NCBI RefSeq assembly: GCF_000341285.1
Contig: NW_005178464.1
Coordinates: forward strand, 157,158-221,157
Direction of reading: 5' to 3'
From: Galdieria sulphuraria
Lineage: Eukaryota > Rhodophyta > Bangiophyceae > Galdieriales > Galdieriaceae
DNA: 64,000 nucleotides
Shown in pieces: positions 21,053-31,682 of the stretch (its first letter is position 1; every line of letters starts with the position of its first letter). A program made the position numbers and the translations under genes. The notes beneath the pieces were generated by a model, which did not search any database, was not told where the DNA came from, and saw only the letters and a program-made list of their open reading frames with translations.

Positions 21053-22183
21053 TCAAAAGCATTTGGATTCCAAATAACTCAACGCTTGAGATATCTTTTC
21101 CGTTTTGTTGACAACTCCTCTTATCCAATTATAGTGAATAATCATTCTATCGGCATGAAAGAATATATCATCTTGTAGTTGTTGGAAAGAAATATCTATC
21201 CATCTTGTATTCTTTGATATTACTGTATTCTTCTCATTGTAGGAAACCCACAAGGTATAAGCACCATGAGGAAATATTTCAGGGTCCAATACTTGTGTCA
21301 CAATTTGAGCAACAATATTATGATTCTCATCTAGCCTTGTATTCAGACCTATACAGTATGAAAAGGTCGGATCTGGTTTCAAAAAGGTAAGACAGGTATT
21401 CGTTGCTACTCTTTTAGAATACCAAAAAGGACCTGTTCTACATAATACTCTATTGAAACTTCGTTGTTGACTAATGATAGGATATTGTTGATACATTTGT
21501 TGCATCATTATACGTAATAATAACTGTGTAGCACAATGACTATGAATATACACAAATCCAGTATTCATATAAGAAAAGAGAGATTGATGAGAATACTTTC
21601 GATCTGTTTGAATAAAAATATCGACATGGAGACTACGTTTTTGTTGCAAATAAGGAATGGGATTTTGTATCCATACAACATCGGGATCTGAAAATAATAT
21701 ATCCACGTTGTAAGAAATAACGGAATAGAACACCAGATATTTCAGTTGTGTAAGTGAAATGAATTCTATGTTGCCTCCTGCTGGATAAGCTCTTCGGTGG
21801 TTGATATTTTGGAAGATGTTTTGCCAAAATGAGAAAGGTAAACAGCTGGGTGGTATCAAGTCGGTGACTTTCCAAGCAGGTATATGATGGAATACACAAT
21901 ATTCATAAATATAGGGGTCGATACAAAAAACGATCAAGTTTTCGAGTTGCAAGGTAGAGAGGCGACCAACGAATAAATTCACCAACGGAATATAGGCTTC
22001 ATTAGCTAATGTTGCTACAACCCATTTCCGAGAGCCGTTTAAAGTGGCGAAAGAGTGGCGTTGCAAAAACTCTTGAAACTTGTCAGTTGAAGAAGGTGAT
22101 GATAACAATAGCCACCAACATAATATGCTTATTGCTATCCAACTATGAATAGTTGAAAGAAAGGAAGCAATCCTAAAGACCAT
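21053..22183 (-). CDS. GT77-type type II membrane glycosyltransferase
   Basis: An intronless 376-residue protein from the ATG at 22183. It has a short cytosolic tail, a signal anchor (IAISILCWWLLLSS), and then a luminal nucleotide-diphospho-sugar transferase domain. Features include WVVATLANEAYIPLVNLF, KYLVFYSVISYNVDILFSDP and the DxD-like SDPDVVWIQNP, then MNTGFVYI. These match the GT77 family (plant xylosyl- and arabinosyltransferases of RG-II and extensin, and galactosyltransferases of other algae), which acts in the Golgi on wall polysaccharides or glycoproteins. It sits head-to-head with the methyltransferase-like gene. The sugar and the acceptor are unknown. Confidence 0.75.
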   Translation of the reverse strand: MVFRIASFLSTIHSWIAISILCWWLLLSSPSSTDKFQEFLQRHSFATLNGSRKWVVATLANEAYIPLVNLFVGRLSTLQLENLIVFCIDPYIYEYCVFHHIPAWKVTDLIPPSCLPFSFWQNIFQNINHRRAYPAGGNIEFISLTQLKYLVFYSVISYNVDILFSDPDVVWIQNPIPYLQQKRSLHVDIFIQTDRKYSHQSLFSYMNTGFVYIHSHCATQLLLRIMMQQMYQQYPIISQQRSFNRVLCRTGPFWYSKRVATNTCLTFLKPDPTFSYCIGLNTRLDENHNIVAQIVTQVLDPEIFPHGAYTLWVSYNEKNTVISKNTRWIDISFQQLQDDIFFHADRMIIHYNWIRGVVNKTEKISQALSYLESKCF

Positions 22184-22623
22184 CAATAGTGACCTGTGTG
22201 GGAAAAGGGATATTTATTGGAAATGTCCCAGTCATCATACTTGTGAATCATAAAGCAGAAATAGGATTGATACATTGCCCTATGGAAGAATGTTCATGCA
22301 TCATACATAGACACGTCATCTAATATGGTTATAAGAAATGGCCACGTAAAGAGACCGCTTGAAAAGAAAATGCACAACAATTCTCTTAAGCTCAGGCCAG
22401 TTGGCCACGACACAGAATGACAGTTTCTAGAGCAGCATCGTGTCTCTATTGTTTGTAGTGGCTTGAATTGTTAGACGCTTTTTCGTCATATTTCTCTTTT
22501 CTATTTGCAGAATATTACAATATCTCCTCGTGATAAGAGAGATACTTATTTATTGAATGTTATTATAGTTTATTTATTGAGAAAAAGAGGAAAAATATAG
22601 TTGAACGATAATATACGACTAGA
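22184..22623. promoter_or_regulatory. Bidirectional promoter region (GT77 / methyltransferase-like)
   Basis: A 440-bp gap lies between two divergent start codons. It contains an ACGTCAT element near 22314 that could bind a bZIP factor, and A/T-rich tracts before the plus-strand start. No ORF or RNA gene is seen. Confidence 0.35.
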
Positions 22624-23760
22624 ATGCAGACCAAAAAGACTCTTTTTATTTTATTCTTATATATTGCATTGTGGATATTTCATACTGGTTGGAGAGTGGA
22701 TGCTCAGCTACAAGAGCAATTGTTGTGGTCAGACACAGATACTAGAGTGAATATTCTAAGACAACATATTCACGCAGATAAGGACCTCCAATGGGAAGAT
22801 GAATTGAAAAAGTTAAAGGAAGGAATTCAAGTGGAAAGAAGGGATGCTCAGAAAGTAAATAAACAATCCAAGACCACTGCTTCTTTACCCAACCTCAACC
22901 AACCTCAACCACACGAAAGGAAGTTTTCAAGACAATCAACAACAATGAGGGGAGGAGGAGGAGGAGGAAATATTTCTGAAACAACGTTATACGTGGATAT
23001 GTTGAACCGTCTTGCCAAAACTGGAGGCAACTTGATGGAACTAGTGGAAGGAATACGAAAGGCCGTAGAACTACAAGGAAATCAAGACAATCTTATTAAA
23101 GTGGATGAAGCTATAGATCATTTATTGACTAGTCTTCACAATGTTCCATTAAGTCTATCATTACCCAAAGTGAGAGAGATAGATATCATGACCGGTCTCA
23201 TGGAAAGAAGACTGGTAGACCGTTTGGTAAAGTTGATAGATTCACAACCGATAACATCCATTGTACATGTTTCTTGTGGCAATCAAATGCATTGGATGAA
23301 TAGTGTTTTACAGTTAAGACCTCAGATACGTTACATGGGATTGGATAGTCGAGATGCTACTTTGGTATGGTTACGTTCGAAATATTACGGTCATCCTAAT
23401 ATTCAGTTTCGAACTGTTGAATGGCAATATATGTTACCACAAGGATATCAGTTACTTGTAGCCATCAATGCACTGTCTCCTTTAGAATTGCAACAAGTAT
23501 ATTCCTTTTTCTCAGCAGCCAAGTATGCAGGCTTTGAATACTTTTTGGTCAATTCCTATGAAGGAACCAAAAATGAAGAACGCAATCAGAGCAAAATGTT
23601 AGACTTTCGAAAACCTCCATTTGGTTTCAAAAGACCAGTACGAGTGTTTCATGAAATGGGTGCCTTGAAAGGGAAACCGATATCTCTCTTAATGTATTCT
23701 AAACAGGTCTTGGAAGAGTTTGGAAAGAAAGAGATGACAGTAACTTATGAGGAGCTATGA
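22624..23760 (+). CDS. Secretory-pathway methyltransferase-like protein
   Basis: An intronless 378-residue protein with a signal peptide or anchor (LFILFLYIALWIFHTGW). A charged linker follows, with a six-glycine run near residue 110. Residues about 210-375 resemble a class I SAM-dependent methyltransferase: IVHVSCGNQMHWMNSVL as motif I, MGLDSRDATLVWLR with an acidic residue ending strand two, and LLVAINALSPL near strand four. Motif I is CGNQ rather than GxGxG, so binding of SAM is likely but unproved. The luminal placement and the divergent GT77 neighbour suggest polysaccharide or glycoprotein methylation; this is an inference. Confidence 0.6.
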   Translation: MQTKKTLFILFLYIALWIFHTGWRVDAQLQEQLLWSDTDTRVNILRQHIHADKDLQWEDELKKLKEGIQVERRDAQKVNKQSKTTASLPNLNQPQPHERKFSRQSTTMRGGGGGGNISETTLYVDMLNRLAKTGGNLMELVEGIRKAVELQGNQDNLIKVDEAIDHLLTSLHNVPLSLSLPKVREIDIMTGLMERRLVDRLVKLIDSQPITSIVHVSCGNQMHWMNSVLQLRPQIRYMGLDSRDATLVWLRSKYYGHPNIQFRTVEWQYMLPQGYQLLVAINALSPLELQQVYSFFSAAKYAGFEYFLVNSYEGTKNEERNQSKMLDFRKPPFGFKRPVRVFHEMGALKGKPISLLMYSKQVLEEFGKKEMTVTYEEL

Positions 23761-23978
23761 ATATACTGCTTTTTGATCATTAATAACTGTAATTAATGAA
23801 AGCACAATAAAACGCATATATATATATCATCAAGTTGGGATATTTGTATTCGAAAACAGTTGTGACAAGAAGTTGCTTTTGGACATTTTTCAAAATGAGA
23901 ATTGGGCGGGCTAAAGGATGAGCATTCTTTCGAATTGTTTGACAAACAAGTTTTAGGCACAACATCTATATACAACCA

Positions 23979-26900
23979 ATGTATATAGAAGAGATTATTA
24001 TTGAAGGTTTCAAGTCCTATGCAACTCGAACTCATATAGGACCGTTCGACCTACATTTCAATGCTATTACTGGTTTCAATGGTTCCGGAAAGAGCAATAT
24101 ATTGGATGCTATCTGTTTTGTTATGGGAATAACTAGTTTATCTCATGTAAGTGGATGGCAAGAAAGTTATGGTAAAGTGTTTAAATATTCTAGTTGAGAG
24201 CTTCGAGTCTCCAAGAGTTGATTTACAAACAAGGCCAGTCAGGTGTACATAAAGCCAGTGTTACTATTATCTTCAACAATACAAATAAACAACAAACACC
24301 GCCAGGTTATGAAAACTGCGAGAAAATTACTGTGACGAGACAAATCCTAACTGGTGGACGTTCCAAATATTTAGTGAACGGTCACGTTTCTCAACCTACT
24401 GCCGTCCAGAACCTGTTTCAATCTGTCCAACTAAATGTGAACAACCCTCATTTTCTTATCATGCAAGGTCGGATTACTAAAGTTATCAATATGAAGCCGC
24501 AAGAAGTTGTTGCAATGATTGAGGAAGCTGCAGGTACTCGAATGTATGAAATGAAAAGAGAGGCGGCATTGAAAACCATTTCCAAGAAAGATAAGAAACT
24601 AGAAGAAATTGATGAGCTTTTTCAGAATCAAATTACTCCAACACTGGAAAAGTTAAGAAAGGAAAGAGCAAACTATATGCAATGGGTTACCAATCAAGAG
24701 GAATTGGAGAAACTACGAAAGTGGAGTGTTTTAGCTGAATTTCATTCTCATAAACATTCTCTTGAAAGACTTGTAGAAAACATCAAAGATAAAGAGAATA
24801 AGCATAAAAAATGCTTACAAGAGATTGAAGAGAAAAATCAAAGAATGTATTCGATAGAACAACAGTTGAACAAGGCAAATGAATCGAGTAATCCTAGAAC
24901 TTTTAAAGAGATTCGAGATGCGGAAGAGAAAATGGACCAACTATCCAAACAACTCGTAAAAACGACAACTTTTTATGAGAACTACAAAGATTCATATAAC
25001 AGAGAGAAGAATGAACATGAGAGGAATGTAAAGTCCTTGAATGGTTCTCGAGAGAGAAGGAAGCAGTTGGTTGAATATTTAGACAATTTGCAACAAATTT
25101 TGGAACAAAAAAGGAAAGAACTTGATCGATCTACTCAGCGTTTAGAGAAAGTATTTCAGTTTGGGGATGCACAAGGTCTCGATACTAAAAAACAGCTCCT
25201 TCAAGATGAAATTTCGGATGCTGAGAACGATCGTAAACAATTGGAGTACAAGATAAAGCGAGTAAAAGGTCAATTGGAAAATTTAGAAAAAGGAAAAACT
25301 TCTTTTATGGATGCTTGTAGTAAGGAAACGGATTCCTTGAAAGAGTTGGAGCAACAAAAGGCAAAATTGGTCAATGAATTGAATGAGTTGAAAGTTTCTA
25401 TTCATGATTTAGATTTCGATAAAGAAGGAAATGAACGGTTATTAAAAGAAAGAGATGAACATAAGGCAGCCATTCAACAGATGACTGAGAAACTCGATGC
25501 CCTTAAGGGACGATTAAATATGATGGATTTTCAGTATGATAAGAAGAGTAGTGGTCTTGACGATACGAACGTCCATGGAATGATTGCTCAACTATTTCAA
25601 GTTCCTCATTTGGAAAAGTACGCCACTTCTGTGGAAACTGCTGCTGGACCCAAACTTTATCAGGTGATAATGAAAACCCTCAACTGAAATCGTAATTACT
25701 AAATTAGTGATATTCAGGTCGTTGTAGATACAGAACAAACTGCAAAACGACTTTTGGAACGAGGCCATCTTCCTCGAAAAGTTACTATTATTCCATTGAA
25801 TAGAATCCATTCGAAAGTAATCACGCAAGACAAGTTGCAAAAAATAGAGAATATTTGTCCTGATGCTCGATTGGCCTTGTCTCTAATAGAATTTGAAGCA
25901 TATTATGAACCAGCCATGAAATTTGTATTTGGAAACATTATCATATGTCCGGATACAGAAACTGCGAACCAAATTAGTTTCCATCCTGATATAAAAGTCC
26001 GAACGGTAACTTTGCAAGGAGATATTTATGATCCTGCTGGAACTTTAACTGGCGGTAGTACTTCAAATGCTATAGATAAGACTAGCATCTTGGAGTCTTT
26101 GATGGAAATGACACAGTTGAGAAAACAAATTGCAAGTCATGAAAGACATGTTGAAAAATTGGATTCCGTCATTCGAGAAAACCAAGATAAGGAATCCTTA
26201 TATAGAGAACTGGTCAGAAAACAAAACATAATGCAGCATGAAATCCAGCTACTGGAATCAAGACTTGAAACTTTTGAAACCACAAAGGTATCTCAAAAGG
26301 TATGACTTGCATATTACCTTTTCTAATCAAACTTGAGCTAAAAAAAGGAGATAGTTGCTTCAGACTGATAACCAAATCCAACAGTTGTTACATGAACATG
26401 ACCATTTACAGGAATTGCTGAAAGTTTGTCAAGAGAAAATCAAGAAATTAGAAGAACAGTTACGAAGCTCTGATCAAGATGAAGTCGAAAGTCCAATTGA
26501 AAGACTAAAGAGCGAACAACAACAACTTAAAAAGGAAACGGAGGATATTAGTATAGCTCTTCAAACAACACAATTAGAATTGACCCATTTGAAAGACGAA
26601 TGCGAGAGACTTGAAAATGTCATCAGTTCAAGCAATCATACCATGTCACAAATGGAGATAGAAATGTCCAATTTACAGGATAAGCAGTGTTCCATTCAAC
26701 AAAGTATCGATGAACTCAATGCCCATCTCAACAAGTTACGTCAACAAGCCAAAGACCAGAATAAGGAGGTTGTTGCACTGGAAACGGAGAAAAACGAACT
26801 CTTTTCGAAATTGGAAACTTTACAAGTAGAAATGGAAAAGGAGACAAGAGAACTAGACGCATTACGTCAACATCAGGTAGTCCTATATGAAAATTTGAAT

Positions 26901-27686
26901 AATCTTCTCTATTTCTCATGGTGTTGTTTTTAGGAATCCATTCAAAAGAGGATGAAAGAATTAGAAAAGAAATTTCCACGAATTGAAGAGGAATGTTATT
27001 CTTATCGTGATCAACTCCGAGACATATCACAGTACAATGTGCAAGATCAATTATCGAGTCTTGAGAAAGAACAGAGTCGTCTAGATAGAGTCGTCAACAG
27101 AAAAGTGTCCAGCATGTTTGAACAAGCCGAACAAGAATATCAAGACCTTTTGAGGAAGAAGAGAATAGTAGAAAATGATCGACGACAGATACAAGCAGTT
27201 ATTAAGGAACTTGATGAGAAGAAAATTCTGGCTGTAGAGAAAACTTGGAACAAAGTCAATCAAGACCTAGCTTCTATTTTTTCATCTTTATTACCTGGTT
27301 CCTCAGCTTATTTGAAACCGTTGGAAGAAAAGAGTATATTGGAAGGTCTTGAAATACAAGTTGCTTTGAATAATAGTTGGAAAAAGAATCTTTCCGAACT
27401 GAGTGGTGGACAACGCAGTTTGGTTGCTCTTTCTCTTATTTTGGCATTGTTACGTTACAAACCTGCTCCTTTGTATATTTTGGATGAAGTAGATGCAGCG
27501 TTGGATCTCAGCCATACCCAAAATATAGGAACTATGTTAAGAAAGCACTTTGGCCACTCACAGTTTATAGTTGTTAGTTTGAAAGAAGGAATGTTCCAAA
27601 ATGCCAACATTCTATTTCGAACTAAACTAGTCGATGGTACTTCCACAGTGGAAAGGACTATTGGAGACAAGGAAAATATGTCTTGA
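23979..27686 (+). CDS. SMC2: Condensin subunit SMC2
   Basis: Five exons: 23979-24146, 24194-25663, 25718-26299, 26355-26876 and 26934-27686 (introns 47, 54, 55 and 57 nt, all phase 0) give 1164 residues, close to the usual 1170-1200. The N-terminus [18 protein letters not shown] leads to Walker [14 protein letters not shown]. Long coiled coils flank a hinge near residues 500-650 ([16 protein letters not shown]). The C-terminal head has the signature [18 protein letters not shown] and Walker [13 protein letters not shown]. The order [20 protein letters not shown] after the first intron is specific to SMC2 rather than SMC4. With SMC4 it forms the condensin ATPase that compacts mitotic chromosomes. 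Confidence 0.95.
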
Positions 27687-27839
27687 GACGTATTTTTACT
27701 TGATTGTTATAAAAACGAGAGTTTCCAATAACTTTGTTATCATAAATAAAATGGTTTGGTAGACTTCTTTGATGAATTTCTTTTCCCTTGTAACGCATTC
27801 GACGCCGCGAGTAGGGAATTCCACAAGTCTATTGTAGAG

Positions 27840-28880
27840 ATGCCTCAATCTAGAGCAGACCGTAAAGCTTCTTATTTTGACAGGATTATAACATACTTTG
27901 AGAAATTCGACAAGGTATTGGTTATAGGAGTGGATAATGTGGGTTCGAATCAGTTGCAAAAGCTACGACAGTCGTTGAGAAAAGATTGTGAAGTTTTGAT
28001 GGGAAAGAACACTATGATTAGGAAAGCGTTGAGAGGTCACTTGTCCAAGAATCCTGCGCTAGAGAAACTTTTACCACATCTAGTAGGAAACGTGGGATTT
28101 ATCTTTACTAGTGGTGATTTGAAACAAATTCGTGAGAAAATAGCGGAGAATAGAGTTCCTGCTGCAGCTAAAGCAGGGACTTTTGCACAATGCGATGTAG
28201 TTATTCCTGCAGGTCCAACAGGAATGGAGCCAACCATGACATCCTTCTTTCAAGCTCTCAATATCCCTACCAAGATCAACAAAGGACAAATTGAAATCCA
28301 AAGTGATGTAACACTTTTAAAAGAAGGACAACGAGTAGGCAACTCCGAACAGACTCTTTTACAAAAGCTGAATATAAAGCCTTTCAAATATGGTGCAGTT
28401 ATTCAAGTAATCTATGAAAATGGAGTCATTTATGAACCAAAAGTGTTGGATATTGGTGAAGAAGAAATTTCTCAAGTGACAAAGGAAGGCATTCACAATA
28501 TTGCTGCTGTTTCTTTGGCAATTGGATATCCAACTCAAGCTTCTATTCCTTATACGATTATTTCTTCACTGAAGAATTTGTTTGCAGTATCTTTGGTTTC
28601 AGAATATACTATGCCACAAGCAGTCCAATTGAAAGACTTGTTGGATAATCCAGAAGCTTTAGCACAAATGGTAGTAGTCAATGCAGTACCTAATGCTTCT
28701 GCTGGAGGTGTTTCTCGAACAGAAGAGAAACAAGAGCAAGCACAACAACAACAAGAAGAAGAAGAAGAAGAAGAAGAAGTCTTGGTTTGGGACTTTTTGA
28801 TTGAGAATAAAGCAATCTTTCATTTCAGAATAAGAATAGGAGATCTTCCATATTTCTTTACCTATTTACTACGAGTTTAA
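27840..28880 (+). CDS. RPLP0: Ribosomal protein P0 (uL10), C-terminal frame disrupted
   Basis: The ATG at 27840 (MPQSRADRKASYFDRI) begins a P0 protein, base of the ribosomal P-stalk that recruits elongation factors. Motifs include GKNTMIRKALRGHL, VPAAAKAGTFAQCDVVIPAG and FKYGAVIQ. The literal frame runs to 28880 (346 residues), but after (GAA)8 at 28755-28778 it reads VLVWDFL. In the overlapping frame the same DNA encodes SLGLGLFD and a stop at 28804. That is the family's conserved end (usually MGFGLFD), so one base seems missing in the GAA tract, through an assembly error or a real mutation. The literal tail also overlaps the stop of the convergent GTPase gene, which supports 28804 as the true end. 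Confidence 0.93.
   Translation: MPQSRADRKASYFDRIITYFEKFDKVLVIGVDNVGSNQLQKLRQSLRKDCEVLMGKNTMIRKALRGHLSKNPALEKLLPHLVGNVGFIFTSGDLKQIREKIAENRVPAAAKAGTFAQCDVVIPAGPTGMEPTMTSFFQALNIPTKINKGQIEIQSDVTLLKEGQRVGNSEQTLLQKLNIKPFKYGAVIQVIYENGVIYEPKVLDIGEEEISQVTKEGIHNIAAVSLAIGYPTQASIPYTIISSLKNLFAVSLVSEYTMPQAVQLKDLLDNPEALAQMVVVNAVPNASAGGVSRTEEKQEQAQQQQEEEEEEEEVLVWDFLIENKAIFHFRIRIGDLPYFFTYLLRV
28755..28778 (+). repeat. (GAA)8 trinucleotide tract in P0
   Basis: Eight consecutive GAA codons encode the acidic hinge before the P0 C-terminal peptide. A tract of this kind is prone to slippage and sequencing indels, and the frame of P0 changes immediately after it. Confidence 0.9.
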
Positions 28881-29606
28881 GATGAAGCAGCAGCTTCATT
28901 GCTGTTATTATGTTGACTAGTAGACGGATGATATAATTCCAATAATGGTTCACCAATATTGTGATTCTCTTCAACAGATACGCGCAAGTCGAACAATTTT
29001 GCCAAAATCACTTTGAATAACTTTTGTACATTGATAGAATGAGAAGCAGACGAGAAAATCAATGGAGCCTTCATTGCTCGAGCAAACTTTCGAGATTGTT
29101 CAATTATAGTTATTTGCTCTTCTTTTGGAAGCGTTATAAATCCATCGAATTTGGTACCTACCAAAAAAGGCAATGCAGACTATGACGATGTAGTGGTTCA
29201 TTATTTCCTTGGATCAAGTCGTCCTTACCTTGTTGTATATTCTTGATTGTCTATACCATTCTTTTACATTTTGAAGCGTTATTTTTCTAGTCAAGTCAAA
29301 CATGAAAACGATTGCCACCGTGTCACTCAAGGCCAAAGGTAACATAGTCACAAAGTCTTTTTGTCCTCCCAAATCCCAAATACTAAAAGTTATTTCCAAG
29401 TTTTTCACATAAATGTTTTTCTCCATAAAGTTGACTCCCAATGTTTGTATATAATCTTCGTCAAACTTTCCTTCGACATATTTGACCATAAGTGAAGTCT
29501 TTCCAACAAACGGGTCTCCAATAAGAGCTGTCTTTACCACAATATTATTTCTTTGTTCTTTGGGATATATGTTATTGTTTTCTTCCATCCAGTCGTTATC
29601 TTGCAT
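28877..29606 (-). CDS. Spg1/Tem1-like small GTPase
   Basis: Two exons, 29229-29606 and 28877-29179, with a 49-nt intron (GTAAGG...CATAG, phase 0), give 226 residues. It has P-loop GDPFVGKTSLM, switch I YIQTLGVNF, switch II IWDLGGQKDF, and G4 written GTKFDGF in place of NKxD. The phrases TLGVNFMEKNI and FMFDLTRKITLQNVKEWYRQ are typical of the Spg1/Tem1 branch (fission-yeast Spg1, plant SGP1). Members control septation or cytokinesis signalling through MAP4K-type kinases. No C-terminal prenylation cysteine is present, as expected of this branch. The stop codon overlaps the literal P0 stop by 3 bp. Confidence 0.88.
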
Positions 29607-30605
29607 AATAATGTATTAAAGTTGACTAGTTTCCATACACAAGAAGAATATGAGCCTCTCAAATGGACACCTCAAAGAAATGACATTCGAAAAGAGAATT
29701 GGAATTTTTCTATCCTGGCTGGTTTAATACTGATTGTGAGTGCAACTGTGATCACAGGTATAGTTAACTGTGTGAGAAGAAGAAGAGGTTTACCAGGATT
29801 ATTCGAAAATCAGTATGACAGAGATAACACCCCTATTCAACCTCGAAACCCGGATTCACGAAGAAGAAAACTCAGAAGAGGTCTGCTTGCCTCGGAAATT
29901 GAATTATATTGTCCAGAGATTATATACAGAGGACCAAACCAAACACCAGTCTTATTTCTTGAACAAGAAAAGAATTCATTATTATCGTCGTCAGATGAAG
30001 AGCTGGAGGGTATTGAGGTTCCCACTACAGTCTTTAGTCCAAGGGAAACACCTTCAGTTTTCAAGAATGGGAAAGAAGAAAAGAAGAAGACTCTTGTAAC
30101 TACTGAAAAGGAGTCTATGAGTAGTAGATTGTTATATAGCAAGCCTATGATATACTCAAGGAAGTATTTTTTGGGTCAACATGTGGTTCCCAATGAAGTT
30201 TGTGCGGTGTGTTTGGAAGCAGTAGAAAGTGGCGCCCATTTGCGTTTACTTCCTTGTGGACACGGTTTTCATATTCTTTGTATTACTCGTTGGTTGGTTC
30301 GTAAAAGTCGTTGTCCACTTTGCAATGAACAAGTTCGACTTTCTGACAACTCTGCTCAAGGCAATGATAGAGAAGCTTGGCTTGAATCTGGAGACAATAT
30401 AGTTTCTGTTGGGGAACAACAACAATATAGTGATAGACAGATATTAGAACGGGGTCAACAGGGTGTTTCTTTAGATAGTCAAGAATTGTATCAGGAAGTT
30501 ATTTTACAGTCTTTTGAAAGAATAAGGTTACGTTTATATCAACGATATTTGGATAGACAACGAAAAGATACGAAACAGACGTATGGATCTGAAGAAATGG
30601 TTTGA
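29553..30605 (+). CDS. RING-H2 single-pass membrane protein (5' end unresolved)
   Basis: An open frame of about 350 codons. A transmembrane helix (SILAGLILIVSATVITGIV) is followed by a basic RRRRG and a C-terminal RING-H2: CAVCLEAVES, LPCGHGFHILCI and CPLC. This architecture is that of ATL/GOLIATH-type membrane E3 ubiquitin ligases. No in-frame ATG precedes the membrane helix; the first codon of the frame is TTG and lies inside the divergent GTPase gene. A short first exon with ATG at 29569 and a 38-nt intron would restore a start, but its splice donor (GTCGTT) is poor. The true 5' end is therefore open. Confidence 0.65.
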   Translation: MFFGIYVIVFFHPVVILHNNVLKLTSFHTQEEYEPLKWTPQRNDIRKENWNFSILAGLILIVSATVITGIVNCVRRRRGLPGLFENQYDRDNTPIQPRNPDSRRRKLRRGLLASEIELYCPEIIYRGPNQTPVLFLEQEKNSLLSSSDEELEGIEVPTTVFSPRETPSVFKNGKEEKKKTLVTTEKESMSSRLLYSKPMIYSRKYFLGQHVVPNEVCAVCLEAVESGAHLRLLPCGHGFHILCITRWLVRKSRCPLCNEQVRLSDNSAQGNDREAWLESGDNIVSVGEQQQYSDRQILERGQQGVSLDSQELYQEVILQSFERIRLRLYQRYLDRQRKDTKQTYGSEEMV

Positions 30606-30692
30606 ATAGGTTGTGTGATTTTGATGAAATGAAATACTTTAAGAGATTATTGGAGATTTTTGTTGTTCTCTTTGGATTTTTCACATTCCATC

Positions 30693-31617
30693 ATGTTGTG
30701 TTTATCACAAACCAAGTATTGTCTATTTGTACATCCCATAACGTTGAATGAGTCTACTCTATGTGTTTTAAAAAGAAAGAGAGACACCTGTGACAAATCT
30801 ACCGTGTACATGGGTAGCCAAAGTCCTCGTTCCGTTCATAACGGTCGTTTTCATCTTTGGTTAAAGTCATTAAGAAATGGACGTATATTTTATCGTTCAA
30901 GTGGTTCTTCTGGTGGATTAAGTGGAACTGGTGGTGGTAGTAGTGGTAGTGGTAGTAGTGGTGGTGGTACAAGTAGTGCTGGAGGTCAAGGTAAGTGAGG
31001 AAAAGTCTCCAACTGGAAAGTGATGATGAACTCAAGTTATATTAGGAAAAGGTGGTTCTCATCCTCTTTTGAGTTTCTGGATGCGTTATAATCAACTGTT
31101 AGAGTCACGTCCTTTATTGACTAAATCACTTACTTCCTTGATTGGGTTTATATTGGGAGATATTTTGGCCCAAAAGTTTCTATCTTCAGATGGGATTCTT
31201 CACTTGGATCGTTTATTAAGAATGGCTTTGTTTGGTTTTCTTATTCATGGACCGACAGGACATATCTTTTATACTCAGTTGGACAAGGCAATACCCGGTA
31301 CAGAAGCGTGGAAAGTGGCTTGTAAAGTAGCCATCGATCAAGTACTATGGGCACCTATTTTTGCCCTTATTTTCTTTGGGTTCTTAGCAGTACTTGAAAG
31401 ACAATCTTTTAAACAATTCGAGGCAAAGTTGAGACAAGACTGGAAAACAGCAATATTTGCATCTTGGAAAGTTTGGCCATTGGCACATGCTATTAACTTT
31501 CGGTTTATTCCGAGCCATCAACGTTTACTTTATATCAACGCTGTGCAAATATTTTACAACGTATTTCTTTCCATCATTGGAAACAAACGCACTCAAATAC
31601 CTCGAGTAAGCAAATAG
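30693..31617 (+). CDS. Mpv17/PMP22-family membrane protein
   Basis: Two exons, 30693-30990 and 31046-31617 (55-nt intron, GTAAGT...TTAG), give 289 residues. The N-terminal 75 residues are basic and Ser/Cys-rich, probably targeting sequence, followed by a Gly/Ser linker of about 30 residues. The conserved part starts at WMRYNQLLESRPLLTKSLTS and has GDILAQK, LFGFLIHGPTGHIFYTQLD, KVAIDQVLWAPIF and the terminal WKVWPLAHAINFRFIPSHQR, all hallmarks of the family. Members sit in peroxisomal, mitochondrial or plastid inner membranes and affect permeability. The long Gly/Ser linker is unusual. Start choice is the first ATG of the frame. Confidence 0.88.
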
Positions 31618-31682
31618 GTACAAAAATATTTGTGATAGCTATATTGGGTGAATAGTTGTTTTTCATAAAGTTAGTTGGTTGC

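Noticed and set aside
28805-28880. Literal C-terminal tail of P0 after the GAA tract
   Set aside because: The sequence is unlike any P0 end and overlaps the convergent GTPase stop; the conserved end is found in the overlapping frame. It is kept in the coordinates only as the literal open frame.
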